DNA of 64,000 nucleotides from Pseudoalteromonas sp. MSK9-3 (GTDB lineage Bacteria; Pseudomonadota; Gammaproteobacteria; Enterobacterales; Alteromonadaceae), in NCBI RefSeq assembly GCF_003590335.1, contig NZ_MIET01000011.1, positions 248,001-312,000 on the forward strand. Reading direction: 5' to 3'. The translations under genes and the position numbers were made by a program. The first letter of the stretch is position 1; each line of letters opens with the position of its first letter. The notes under the pieces are model-generated. The model made no database searches and had not been told where the DNA came from. It saw nothing but the letters and a program-made list of their open reading frames with translations. Shown here one piece after another: positions 58,718 to 64,000 of the stretch.

Positions 58718-58808
58718 TGGCGGAGAGATAGGGATTTGAACCCTAGAAGGGCTACAAACCCTTGCCGGTTTTCAAGACCGGTGCTTTCGACCACTCAGCC
58801 ATCTCTCC
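58718..58808 (-). tRNA. tRNA-Ser(UGA), copy 1 in transcription order
   Basis: First tRNA after the promoter, identical to the others. Its 55-base spacer to copy 2 differs and holds a 10-bp hairpin (58678-58687 with 58697-58706), perhaps a processing site. Confidence 0.95.
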
Positions 58809-58820
58809 GCAGCGGGGCGA

Positions 58821-58849
58821 ATATTAGATAATCCCTTTGGCAATGTGAA
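58821..58849 (-). promoter_or_regulatory. Stable-RNA type promoter of the tRNA-Ser array
   Basis: On the minus strand TTCACA (58844-58849) and TAATAT (58821-58826) are 17 bases apart. A GC-rich discriminator (58813-58819 CGCCCC-like) follows and an A/T tract resembling an UP element lies just upstream (about 58850-58870). This is the layout of stringently controlled rRNA/tRNA promoters. Confidence 0.65.
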
Positions 58850-59046
58850 GCTTTTTTTTAAAAAAAACGTTTAAGTGCTTAAAAAACGGCTCATTCGTTC
58901 AAACATAAAGCAACAAGGGCCAATGTAAGGAACTTTTTATTTTATTGAGACTCTATTTGATCGACAAAGTTTGCCCAACCATATAAGTCTTGGTAACCTT
59001 AGTACAGTTTAATTATCGGAACATTGTTTCACTTAAGGAGTTTAAC

Positions 59047-59712
59047 ATGGCGTTCAATCACTCATATGGCACAGCTCAACCAGCTATGTCGACAATCGAA
59101 ACTAATAAGGTACTTAAAAACACGTACTTCCTATTAGCTATGACGCTTGCTTTTAGCGCTGTTACTGCGGCTATTTCAATGACAATGGCTTTACCTCGTT
59201 TTACTGGTATCGTTTGTTCATTGATTGGTTTAGGTCTTATTTTTGTTATTCAGAAAAAAGCTAATTCGTCGTCTGCAATTGGTCTAGTGTTCTTATTTAC
59301 CGGTATTATGGGTTTTGGATTAGGCCCGCTACTTAACCACTATGCTGCTATGCCAAATGGTACATTGTTGATTATGCAAGCGCTGGGTTCGACAGCCCTG
59401 ATCTTCTTCGGCTTGTCAGCTTATGCACTAACCACTAAAAAAGACTTCTCATTTATGGGTGGCTTTTTAACGGTTGGTTTATTCGTTGTTATTATTTCAA
59501 GCATCGTGAATATATTCATCGGTAGTAGCATAGCATTTATGGCGATCAATGCAGCCGTAGTATTACTGATGTCTGGTTTGATCTTGTATGATACAAGCCG
59601 TATCGTAAACGGTGGTGAGACTAACTACGTTATGGCAACCGTTGGCTTATACCTAAATATCTATAACCTATTCACATCATTGCTAGCCCTTTTAGGCTTA
59701 AATGATGACTAA
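59047..59712 (+). CDS. yccA: Bax inhibitor-1 family membrane protein YccA
   Basis: Inner-membrane protein of the BI-1 family; E. coli YccA is a substrate and modulator of the FtsH protease. Seven hydrophobic helices fill residues 30-215, with the family's LILYDTSRIVNGGETNYV near 178-195. I start at ATG 59047 (MAFNHSYGTAQPAMS, 221 residues), preceded by AAGGAG; the frame extends 19 codons upstream without support. Next to tRNA-Ser(UGA) and tus genes, as in E. coli where serT, yccA and tusE are neighbours. A terminator follows. Confidence 0.93.
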   Translation: MAFNHSYGTAQPAMSTIETNKVLKNTYFLLAMTLAFSAVTAAISMTMALPRFTGIVCSLIGLGLIFVIQKKANSSSAIGLVFLFTGIMGFGLGPLLNHYAAMPNGTLLIMQALGSTALIFFGLSAYALTTKKDFSFMGGFLTVGLFVVIISSIVNIFIGSSIAFMAINAAVVLLMSGLILYDTSRIVNGGETNYVMATVGLYLNIYNLFTSLLALLGLNDD

Positions 59713-59732
59713 CCAGTTAGTTCTGGTAAACT

Positions 59733-59756
59733 AAGCCCCATTGTTGGGGCTTTTTT
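59733..59756 (+). terminator. yccA terminator
   Basis: An 8-bp stem AAGCCCCA/TGGGGCTT with a 4-base loop (59733-59740 with 59745-59752) is followed by a T-run. It ends only 12 bases before the proposed tusD start. Confidence 0.85.
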
Positions 59757-59767
59757 ATGGGCTAGTT

Positions 59768-60121
59768 TTGAGTAAATTTGTACTCTCTTTACATTCAGGT
59801 GTATCTGATCACCTTACATTACATAACCTATCTCGTTTTGCACATGCAGCTTTATCTCAAGGTCATGAGATCCCCTGCATTTTTTTGTACCAAGACGGTG
59901 TTTATCATGCCTCTCAAAGCCTACAATTGGCCAGTGATGAGTTGAATGTGTCCGCAATATGGCAGTCACTATCAGACGAAGGGATCTCACTTATCTTATG
60001 TGTTACCGCAGCAGAAAAACGCGGTATAGATACCAAGAACACGGGAATATTCAAGGTCGCTGGACTTGCTGAATTTGCCATGCTCAGCGCTCAATCAGAC
60101 AAATGGGTGCAATTTAAATGA
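59768..60121 (+). CDS. tusD: Sulfurtransferase TusD
   Basis: Catalytic sulfur carrier of the TusBCD complex, which relays sulfur from IscS via TusA to TusE and MnmA for s2U34 in tRNA. DsrE-like fold. With the TTG at 59768 as start the active cysteine in LILCVTAAEKRG is residue 78, the same number as in E. coli TusD, which supports this start. The longer frame would begin inside the terminator hairpin. 117 residues. No strong ribosome site is visible. The stop overlaps the tusC ATG by four bases. Confidence 0.88.
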   Translation: MSKFVLSLHSGVSDHLTLHNLSRFAHAALSQGHEIPCIFLYQDGVYHASQSLQLASDELNVSAIWQSLSDEGISLILCVTAAEKRGIDTKNTGIFKVAGLAEFAMLSAQSDKWVQFK

Positions 60122-60474
60122 AAAATATTATGGTCATTAGCAGCCACAGTCCGTTTGATAATATGCACACTCGAGACGCTTTAGATATGGCCCTTATTTT
60201 TGCCGCCATTGATCAAAATGTTAGTTGGCTTTTTCAAGGCTCAGCTGTACTGGCACTAAAATCTGATCAGGCACCACAGGAAATGGGAATAAAAAACTTT
60301 TTAAAGTCTATCAAAATGCTCGAAATATATGACATAGACCAAGTTTATGTTTGCCAATCAGCGCTCGATTTATATCAGCTAACACTGGCGGAGTTGAGCA
60401 TTGATGTTCACATTGTTAACACTGAGCAACAGCGTCAGTTAATCGCTCAACAAGACCAAATAGTGACGTTATAA
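60118..60474 (+). CDS. tusC: TusC, subunit of the TusBCD sulfur relay
   Basis: DsrF/TusC-type protein of 118 residues that forms the hexameric TusBCD complex with TusB and TusD. The N-terminus MKNIMVISSHSPFDNMHTRDAL matches the family pattern (shown in part: SSHSPFDNMHTRDALD near 9-24). YDIDQVYVCQSAL near 76-88 corresponds to the conserved strand-helix. Overlaps tusD by ATGA and is followed by tusB after 2 bases. Confidence 0.9.
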   Translation: MKNIMVISSHSPFDNMHTRDALDMALIFAAIDQNVSWLFQGSAVLALKSDQAPQEMGIKNFLKSIKMLEIYDIDQVYVCQSALDLYQLTLAELSIDVHIVNTEQQRQLIAQQDQIVTL

Positions 60475-60476
60475 AA

Positions 60477-60752
60477 ATGAACACATTACATATTTTCTCA
60501 AAGCCACTTAGCACATTTAGCACATTTCGCAGTGTCACTGTCACGTCGTTAATTAGTGATTCAGATGGTATCTTATTAATGGGTGAGGCTTGCTTTGACC
60601 AAGCTAGCTATCAAAACTTAGCGAGTCAACAATATGTGTTGTCTCATTGCCTAGTTGCGAGAGGTATTACTGCACATCCATCATTTTCTTCTATCAGCGA
60701 TGTTGAATGGGTAACGCTCATCGACAACGCAAAAAAATCAATTACTTGGTAA
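60477..60752 (+). CDS. tusB: TusB, subunit of the TusBCD sulfur relay
   Basis: DsrH/TusB-type protein of 91 residues, the smallest subunit of the complex. [14 protein letters not shown] at the start and the CLVARGI segment near residue 59-65 fit the family. Both neighbours are only 2 bases away. Identity rests partly on position between tusC and tusE, since TusB sequences diverge widely. Confidence 0.85.
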   Translation: MNTLHIFSKPLSTFSTFRSVTVTSLISDSDGILLMGEACFDQASYQNLASQQYVLSHCLVARGITAHPSFSSISDVEWVTLIDNAKKSITW

Positions 60753-60754
60753 CT

Positions 60755-61084
60755 ATGTTAGAAATAAATAATCAAATCATTGAAACAGATAAACAAGGCT
60801 ATTTACTCGACCATACTCTGTGGTCACGTGAGCTGGCCCCCATAATTGCTGAGCAAGAAAATATCACGCTGAGTGATGCGCATTGGGAAGTGATCACTTT
60901 TGTGAGAAACTTCTATGAAGAATACAACACCAGTCCAGCAATTAGAATGCTAGTAAAGGCCATGGCAAAAGCCCTCGGCGAAGACAAGGGAAACAGCATC
61001 TACTTATACAAGCTATTCCCAAAAGGCCCCGCTAAACAGGCAACTAAAATAGCGGGTCTGCCAAAACCTGCACGCTGTATTTAA
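60755..61084 (+). CDS. tusE: TusE/DsrC-type sulfur carrier
   Basis: Accepts persulfide from TusBCD and interacts with MnmA-tRNA. 109 residues from ATG 60755 ([17 protein letters not shown]). The swinging C-terminal arm ends PKPARCI, with the conserved penultimate cysteine C108. The DsrC core with [23 protein letters not shown] lies near 45-67 (key parts HWEVITFVR and [10 protein letters not shown]). The longer frame starts inside tusB and is rejected. In E. coli tusE is separate from tusDCB; here all four are together. Confidence 0.94.
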   Translation: MLEINNQIIETDKQGYLLDHTLWSRELAPIIAEQENITLSDAHWEVITFVRNFYEEYNTSPAIRMLVKAMAKALGEDKGNSIYLYKLFPKGPAKQATKIAGLPKPARCI

Positions 61085-61173
61085 TTTTTGATAGGTTAAT
61101 AACGAAATGGGTTAACGTTCTCACGTGCAAAATTAGTTGCACAACGACAAAAACCCAAAATAGGTCAGGCAAA

Positions 61174-61203
61174 ATAAAAAGGCGCTATTTCAGCGCCTTT
61201 AAT
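61174..61203. terminator. Terminator between tusE and the IS element
   Basis: A 9-bp stem AAAGGCGCT/AGCGCCTTT (61178-61186 with 61192-61200). The longer U-tract is on the minus-strand transcript (TTTTTATTTT), so it probably evolved as the terminator of the amidohydrolase gene now cut off from it by the insertion sequence; it can also end tusE. Confidence 0.7.
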
Positions 61204-61214
61204 AATCTTAATTT

Positions 61215-61240
61215 TGTCTTGTCCTGAAATGTGTTTACAC
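61215..61240 (+). repeat. Left terminal inverted repeat of the IS
   Basis: TGTCTTGTCCTGAAATG and following bases; pairs with the complement of 62483-62508. Confidence 0.85.
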
Positions 61241-61256
61241 ATATAGGACTTATTTT

Positions 61257-61641
61257 ATGAAGAGCACTAAAACTAAAGGCATTAAGCGTACTCAACGAGA
61301 CTATACATTAGGCTTTAAATGAGCTAGTAGAAAAAGGCGAATTCACGTATAAGCAAGCGCAAAGTCATTACAGCATTCAAGGTCGTAGTACCGTTCTGGT
61401 ATGGCTGCGAAAACATGGTAAATTAGATTGGTCTAAATCAACTTATATAACCGACATGCCTAAATCGAAAGAAACCCCAGCACAAAAAATTAAACGTTTA
61501 GAGCGTGAGATAGAAGACTTACGCCTAAAGGATTTAATCAAAGATGAAATGATTAATATAATGGATGAAGAATATGGAGCGGGCTTGCGAAAAAAGTACA
61601 TATCCGAGCTATCACGCGCACAAAAGAAAAACAGCAAGTAA
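61257..61641 (+). pseudogene. IS3-family orfA (DNA-binding half of transposase), frameshifted
   Basis: The ATG at 61257 starts MKSTKTKGIKRTQRDYTLGFK and stops at TGA 61320-61322. The continuing orfA sequence (ELVEKGEFTYKQAQSHYSIQG, then a helix-turn-helix and a leucine-zipper-like KIKRLEREIEDLRLKDLI) is in the next frame from 61321 to the TAA at 61639-61641. The frame jump means about 3n+2 bases were lost, or 3n+1 gained, near 61319. Without full orfA the usual OrfAB fusion cannot be made from this start, so the element is probably immobile on its own. Confidence 0.85.
61590..61596 (+). promoter_or_regulatory. Slippery heptamer for -1 programmed frameshifting in the IS
   Basis: A AAA AAG in the orfA frame (codons AAA AAG at 61591-61596). 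A -1 slip joins orfA to the orfB frame, which is open from 61569 onward. This is the standard IS3-family device for making the OrfAB transposase. Confidence 0.75.
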
Positions 61642-62480
61642 AACTTGCTTCGTTATGCCGTGCATATGGCATAACGCGACAAGGTTACTATCAAGCTATA
61701 CGCAGGATAGGTGCTCGGAATAAAGCATTGGAGCCAGTCAAGGAATTAGTGATGTATTGGAGGCAATTCATGCCTCGTATTGGTGGGAAGAAACTTTACC
61801 TGATGATAAAGCCAGAACTGCAAGAGCGTGGTATTAAACTAGGCCGTGATTGTTTTTTTGATTATTTGAGAGAGCATGACTTTCTTGTAAAACCAAAGAA
61901 AAATTATACTAAAACAACAAATAGTAACCATTGGATGCGCAAGCATCCCAATTTACTAAAAGAATACACGCCTACAGTGGCCGAGGAAGTCTTCGTTAGT
62001 GACATTACCTACGTAAATTCAGCGCAAGGCGTACATTACCTATCGTTAGTCACTGATGCTTATAGTCGAAAAATAATGGGTTATGAGCTGAGTGATGAAA
62101 TGAAAGCAACCGATGTAGTCAAAGCATTGGAAATGACGATTAAGCAACGCGTATATAAACGTAATGCCATTCATCACTCAGATAGAGGTTTACAGTATTG
62201 CTCTGAAGTATATCAAAATACGCTATTAAAAGAGGGGATTAGGCCATCGATGACCGATGGGTATGACTGTTATCAAAACGCATTAGCAGAGCGTATTAAC
62301 GGGATATTAAAGCAAGAGTTTCTATTGTATAAATGTTGCAACATCGCAGAGTTAAAACAGCTCGTTGAAGAATCGATATTTATATACAATGAAATACGAC
62401 CGCACTTAAGTTTGGATATGAAAACACCAAATCAAGTGCATAAAAAAGACCTGGCGCTTTCGCACCAAGTCTTTCATTAA
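61593..62480 (+). CDS. IS3-family orfB, DDE integrase-type transposase
   Basis: Catalytic half of the transposase. Reading from the slippery site gives an HTH_21-type segment (RGARNKALEPVKELVMYWRQF... in part: RRIGARNKALEPVKELV), GGKKLYLMIKPEL, and the rve integrase core. The acidic triad is visible as D in SDITYV, D in HSDRGLQY and E in NALAERINGILKQEF, with the usual K/R nearby. The frame is intact to TAA 62478-62480. The first possible independent start is TTG at 61728; the 5' limit given is the frameshift site. About 250-296 residues. Confidence 0.88.
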   Translation, partial: KVHIRAITRTKEKQQVKLASLCRAYGITRQGYYQAIRRIGARNKALEPVKELVMYWRQFMPRIGGKKLYLMIKPELQERGIKLGRDCFFDYLREHDFLVKPKKNYTKTTNSNHWMRKHPNLLKEYTPTVAEEVFVSDITYVNSAQGVHYLSLVTDAYSRKIMGYELSDEMKATDVVKALEMTIKQRVYKRNAIHHSDRGLQYCSEVYQNTLLKEGIRPSMTDGYDCYQNALAERINGILKQEFLLYKCCNIAELKQLVEESIFIYNEIRPHLSLDMKTPNQVHKKDLALSHQVFH

Positions 62481-62482
62481 AA

Positions 62483-62508
62483 CCGTCAACCTATTTCAGG
62501 ACGGGACA
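62483..62508 (-). repeat. Right terminal inverted repeat of the IS
   Basis: Reads TGTCCCGTCCTGAAATAG on the minus strand, matching the left end. Confidence 0.85.
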
Positions 62509-62528
62509 TTTACATTACTTTATATAAA

Positions 62529-63767
62529 TTATTTTGTATAAGCACGTGGTAGCTTTGAGTCTGTTGTATAACGGTCTCGTAGCTTATCGTGACGAGATTT
62601 AGTGCTAACCTCTTCACCATTGATCCACATCTTTTGGACATGAGTACTTATCTCAAATGGGTCTGCACTCCAAAGAACGAGATCTGCACGCTGTCCTTTG
62701 GCTATTGTGCCACCTTCAATGCCAAAGCTATCGGCTACGTTAGCCGTTAGGGCTTTAAGCGCGCCTTCATGGCTCATACCATTTGAAACAGCAATACCCG
62801 CGTCAAAGCGCAGTTGGTAAACATTATGGCTACCATCACCACCGATAGACAATATCACTTTAACACCCGCTTTTTCTAACACACCTGCTGTTTCTAAACT
62901 TGCATGCAATGAATCAAAATCAGACGGTAAATTAGACACAGCGCTTACAATAACGGGGATCTGGGCATCTGCCAATTGCGTCTTGACTAACTGGGCATCT
63001 TCGCCTCCCCAAATAATAACATTAATATCAAATTGCTCTTTGATTTTAATGATCTCTAGGATGTCTGAAGCACGGGTCAAATGTGTCACTATCGGCATTT
63101 TCCCATCAAGAATTTGCGTCAATACTTGCTCTTCTAAAGACGGCTTTTTAGCCTTTTTGTCTTTTTTGTCATCTTTTTCAGCAAGCGATTGCTGATGCCC
63201 TTCTAGCTTGTCTACCAGTTGTTTATAAGATAACGCGCGAGAACCATCGCTTTTAGCCCCTAAATGCACAACGAGTGCAGAGTGCTTATCAGTGACGCTG
63301 CCAAACTTTCCACTTAAGTCAGCAACAAATGCCAAGCCAGCAAAAATACTATCGCCACCATGTGGTACTGTCACATTTTGTGTTACACCACCCTTACGTG
63401 CATAAGGGATCAATGAAGAACGAGGGTTAAATGCCGAGCTAGTATCAAAGTCAATACCCGCTTTATCATCACCCGCATCACGAGAACGTGATACCGCGCC
63501 TACTTCAACCAGCCCTAATTGGTTCATAGAACCAATAAAGCCCGCAGTGAGAACTTGGTCTTTTGCATCAATGGTCACATCAGCCGCTACACTTGCAGGG
63601 TTAATCGCTGTGATTTTGCCATTTTCAATAACAACCGTCGCATCTTTCAAAATGCCTTGTTCTGTTGATGTATGAACCGTTGCATTAGTGATTGCTGTAA
63701 CTTGAGCAAATGCCGAAGAACTCACTAGTAACGCACCGGTAATTAAAGATACTTTAAATTTAGTCAT
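62529..63767 (-). CDS. Exported amidohydrolase-superfamily protein lacking the HxH motif
   Basis: The 412-residue protein has a signal peptide (residues 1-21, SSAFA). The N- and C-terminal beta-sandwich of amidohydrolases is present (ATVVIENGKITAI near 43-55; GQRADLVLWSADPF near 360-373). Where active members have PGxIDxHxH, this one reads TAGFIGSMNQLGL at 75-87, so the first two metal ligands are absent. A Lys/Asp-rich insert (DDKKDKKAKK) lies near 200. I start at ATG 63767, eight bases after AGGAG; a GTG three codons earlier overlaps the ribosome site. It follows a second amidohydrolase by 11 bases. Possibly non-catalytic or a partner of the neighbour. Confidence 0.85.
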   Translation of the reverse strand: MTKFKVSLITGALLVSSSAFAQVTAITNATVHTSTEQGILKDATVVIENGKITAINPASVAADVTIDAKDQVLTAGFIGSMNQLGLVEVGAVSRSRDAGDDKAGIDFDTSSAFNPRSSLIPYARKGGVTQNVTVPHGGDSIFAGLAFVADLSGKFGSVTDKHSALVVHLGAKSDGSRALSYKQLVDKLEGHQQSLAEKDDKKDKKAKKPSLEEQVLTQILDGKMPIVTHLTRASDILEIIKIKEQFDINVIIWGGEDAQLVKTQLADAQIPVIVSAVSNLPSDFDSLHASLETAGVLEKAGVKVILSIGGDGSHNVYQLRFDAGIAVSNGMSHEGALKALTANVADSFGIEGGTIAKGQRADLVLWSADPFEISTHVQKMWINGEEVSTKSRHDKLRDRYTTDSKLPRAYTK

Positions 63768-63778
63768 GGTGTGCACTC

Positions 63779-64000
63779 CTATCTTTGGCCAAGCATGAAA
63801 TCACTCACTGCTTGATACTTTTCATCATTTCTATCATAAACCTTAGCGCCATCAACATAGACTGTTTCTGCTTTCGCATACACGCTAAACGGGTTTTTAT
63901 CCCAAATGACAACATCAGCTTGTTTACCCTGACTCAATGAGCCGGTTTCTTTTTCAACACCTAAAGATTTAGCGGCGTTATACGTGATCCACTTAATTGC
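63779..64000 (-). CDS. Amidohydrolase-superfamily protein, C-terminal end (start outside window)
   Basis: The last 73 residues are visible, ending LGQR. ITYNAAKSLGVEKETGSLSQG and KQADVVIWDKNPFSVYAKAETVYVDGAKVYD (key parts: NAAKSLGVE, GKQADVVIWDKNPF, VYVDGAKVYD) are the standard end of an imidazolonepropionase-like amidohydrolase. It ends 11 bases before the next gene's start; that gene's AGGAG overlaps this stop, so the two are coupled. The catalytic part lies beyond the window. Confidence 0.85.
   Translation of the reverse strand, partial: AIKWITYNAAKSLGVEKETGSLSQGKQADVVIWDKNPFSVYAKAETVYVDGAKVYDRNDEKYQAVSDFMLGQR

Larger units (their letters stand above)
61215..62508 (+). mobile_element. IS3-family insertion sequence, 1294 bp, orfA disrupted
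   Basis: Ends are 26-bp imperfect inverted repeats starting TGTC and ending GACA (61215-61240 and 62483-62508), agreeing at about 18 of 26 positions with a core GTCCTGAAAT on both sides. They are flanked by a 3-base TTT on each side, a size typical of IS3 target duplications though weak in AT-rich DNA. The two-gene layout with an overlapping -1 frame and an A AAA AAG slippery site is that of IS3. It is inserted between tusE and the amidohydrolase gene. Confidence 0.92.

Noticed and set aside
58320..58808. Regular repeats with 35-base spacers resembling a CRISPR array
   Set aside because: The repeats are 91-base tRNA genes with encoded CCA and the spacers are nearly alike; no cas genes are present.
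58320..58808. Integration site for a genomic island at the tRNA array
   Set aside because: No integrase, direct repeat of a tRNA end outside the array or compositional change is seen on either side.
59741..59767. tusD start at TTG 59741
   Set aside because: This codon lies in the loop of the yccA terminator; the later TTG gives the expected cysteine position.
61443..61637. Minus-strand open frame within the IS
   Set aside because: Antisense to orfA with no recognisable sequence; a shadow of its coiled-coil region.

Overview
The window is chromosomal DNA from a marine gammaproteobacterium of the Alteromonadales, most likely Pseudoalteromonas or a close relative. This rests on AT-rich coding sequence, the gene families present (ZapC, DUF3083, DUF3466, large 1612-residue NAD-glutamate dehydrogenase, ProQ-Prc) and a tandem array of identical tRNA genes. 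The genus is an inference from gene content; no search was run. Almost all of the window is ordinary core genome. The only mobile element is one IS3-family insertion near the right end.

Layout. 1-8.2 kb: a truncated gene end, two small orphan genes, a kinase-like protein, glnS, a DUF3083 protein and a TPR-GGDEF diguanylate cyclase. 8.3-19.9 kb: the TCA-cycle block sdhCDAB-sucAB-sucCD on the minus strand, divergent from gltA. A convincing sdh promoter lies between them, and hairpins or terminators divide the block into sdh, sucAB and sucCD parts. 19.9-22.4 kb: csdA-csdE converging on tcdA. 22.4-29.6 kb: a tightly overlapping envelope operon comEC-msbA-lpxK-Trm112-kdsB-pseudouridine synthase-tcdA, with a DUF2062 gene diverging from comEC. 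29.6-37.4 kb: pyrD-zapC-rlmKL-glutaredoxin-like-uup-DUF3466, all on the minus strand. 37.5-42.4 kb: the giant NAD-glutamate dehydrogenase.

42.5-49.7 kb: a four-gene envelope operon (DUF1302 barrel, DUF1329 periplasmic protein, YCF48-type propeller, RND/MMPL exporter). It has a good promoter overlapped by an 18-bp inverted repeat that looks like an operator. This is the best candidate here for a poorly described system, probably trans-envelope movement of a hydrophobic molecule. 49.7-57.7 kb: pepN with DUF2835, an NhaC antiporter, proQ-prc, a small acidic protein and free-methionine sulfoxide reductase. 58.3-58.8 kb: four identical tRNA-Ser(UGA) genes in tandem behind a stable-RNA type promoter. 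59.0-61.1 kb: yccA then tusDCB-tusE, which feed sulfur to tRNA wobble-uridine thiolation. The csd genes at 20-21 kb are a second sulfur-transfer module. 61.2-62.5 kb: the IS3-family element with a broken orfA. 62.5-64 kb: two tandem exported amidohydrolase-family genes, the second cut by the window end.

The least expected regulatory signal is upstream of zapC. The ribosome binding site lies in one arm of an inverted repeat, and the complementary arm overlaps a predicted internal promoter. Read-through mRNA from pyrD would therefore mask the site, while mRNA from the internal promoter would not. Non-ATG starts are frequent (sdhA, sdhC, csdE, kdsB, lpxK, rlmKL, zapC, tusD and others), and several starts given here differ from the longest open frame for reasons stated in each entry.
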